Below are positions 4,864 through 5,128 of a stretch of DNA of 5,128 nucleotides, piece by piece. Origin of the DNA: Syntrophobacter sp. SbD2 (GTDB taxonomy: Bacteria > Desulfobacterota > Syntrophobacteria > Syntrophobacterales > Syntrophobacteraceae); assembly GCA_900290385.1 (NCBI GenBank), contig OMSV01000099.1, positions 1,189 to 6,316 of the forward strand, written 5' to 3'. A model generated the notes under the pieces. That model was not told the origin of the DNA. It was given only the letters and a program-made list of their open reading frames with translations, and searched no databases. Positions within the stretch are counted from its first letter, which is position 1. Each line of letters begins with the position of its first letter. The translations under genes were made by a program, and so were the position numbers.

Positions 4864-5128
4864 TTAACTGAATTTGCCGCTGATGTAATCCTGTGTGTGT
4901 TTTTCTTTGGGGTCATCGAATATTTGCTTGCTGTCGCCATATTCGACCAGATAACCGGTGCGCCCCCCCTGAGTGGTGTCAACGTACAGGAAGCCGGTCT
5001 TGTCGGCCACACGCTGGGCCTGCTGGAGATTGTGGGTTACGATGGCTATGGTGTAATTCTGCTTCAACTCCGTCATCAACTCCTCAATCCTTCGCGTTGC
5101 GATGGGATCGAGCGCCGAACAGGGCTCG
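4864..5128 (-). CDS. pstB: Phosphate ABC transporter ATP-binding protein, 3' end only
   Basis: The frame is open from the right edge of the window to TAA 4864-4866, so about 87 C-terminal residues of a protein normally near 250-270 are seen. It begins with [18 protein letters not shown]: the Walker B glutamate and the D-loop SALD of ABC ATPases, with wording typical of PstB. The H-loop follows as [20 protein letters not shown]. The tail ([20 protein letters not shown], then TQDYISGKF) matches the usual PstB C-terminus. The protein hydrolyses ATP at the inner face of the membrane to drive phosphate import through PstCA. An internal Met at 5079 is not the start: the D-loop lies upstream of it. 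Walker A, Q-loop and signature motif are outside the window. Confidence 0.95.
   Translation of the reverse strand, partial: EPCSALDPIATRRIEELMTELKQNYTIAIVTHNLQQAQRVADKTGFLYVDTTQGGRTGYLVEYGDSKQIFDDPKEKHTQDYISGKFS

Overview
The window looks like chromosomal DNA from a Gram-negative bacterium. PstS has a plain signal peptide with no lipobox, so it should be free in a periplasm, and a DUF4424 protein is exported too. The mix of genes (DUF4424, an MCE-like VOC protein, a degraded receiver domain of the kind fused to hybrid histidine kinases) would fit a deltaproteobacterium (Desulfobacterota/Syntrophobacterales-like). That taxonomic guess is inference only. All intact protein genes lie on the minus strand.

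Left part (about 297-2874, minus strand): a three-gene unit read right to left. It runs from a diacylglycerol-kinase-family lipid kinase, through an exported DUF4424 protein, to a small glyoxalase-fold (VOC) protein resembling methylmalonyl-CoA epimerase. The last two are tightly coupled: the TAG stop of the DUF4424 gene forms part of the AGGAG ribosome binding site of the VOC gene. The VOC gene is broken by a perfect 34-bp tandem duplication (420-453 and 454-487). Removing one copy restores a 145-residue protein that ends as the family normally does. The DUF4424 gene carries an older, diverged 84-bp internal duplication.

Middle part (about 2875-3748): no intact gene, but it is not empty. On the minus strand lies the C-terminal remnant of a response-regulator receiver domain, with the LYMLGYT and FIQKPF signatures and a normal stop but no N-terminal half. 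On the plus strand, an extended -10-like box, a perfect hairpin, a perfect tRNA T-arm with acceptor-like strand, and a convincing rho-independent terminator follow in order. This is either a decayed tRNA or attachment-site scar, or a small structured RNA of roughly 165 nt.

Right part (3749-5128, minus strand): the phosphate ABC transporter genes pstB (3' end only, running off the window) and pstS, 41 bp apart. PstS is complete and keeps all expected phosphate ligands. Having pstS downstream of pstB is not the classic pstSCAB order.

No CRISPR array, integrase, transposase or clearly novel system was found. The observations most worth following are the reversible-looking 34-bp duplication and the plus-strand RNA-like element between 3484 and 3664.
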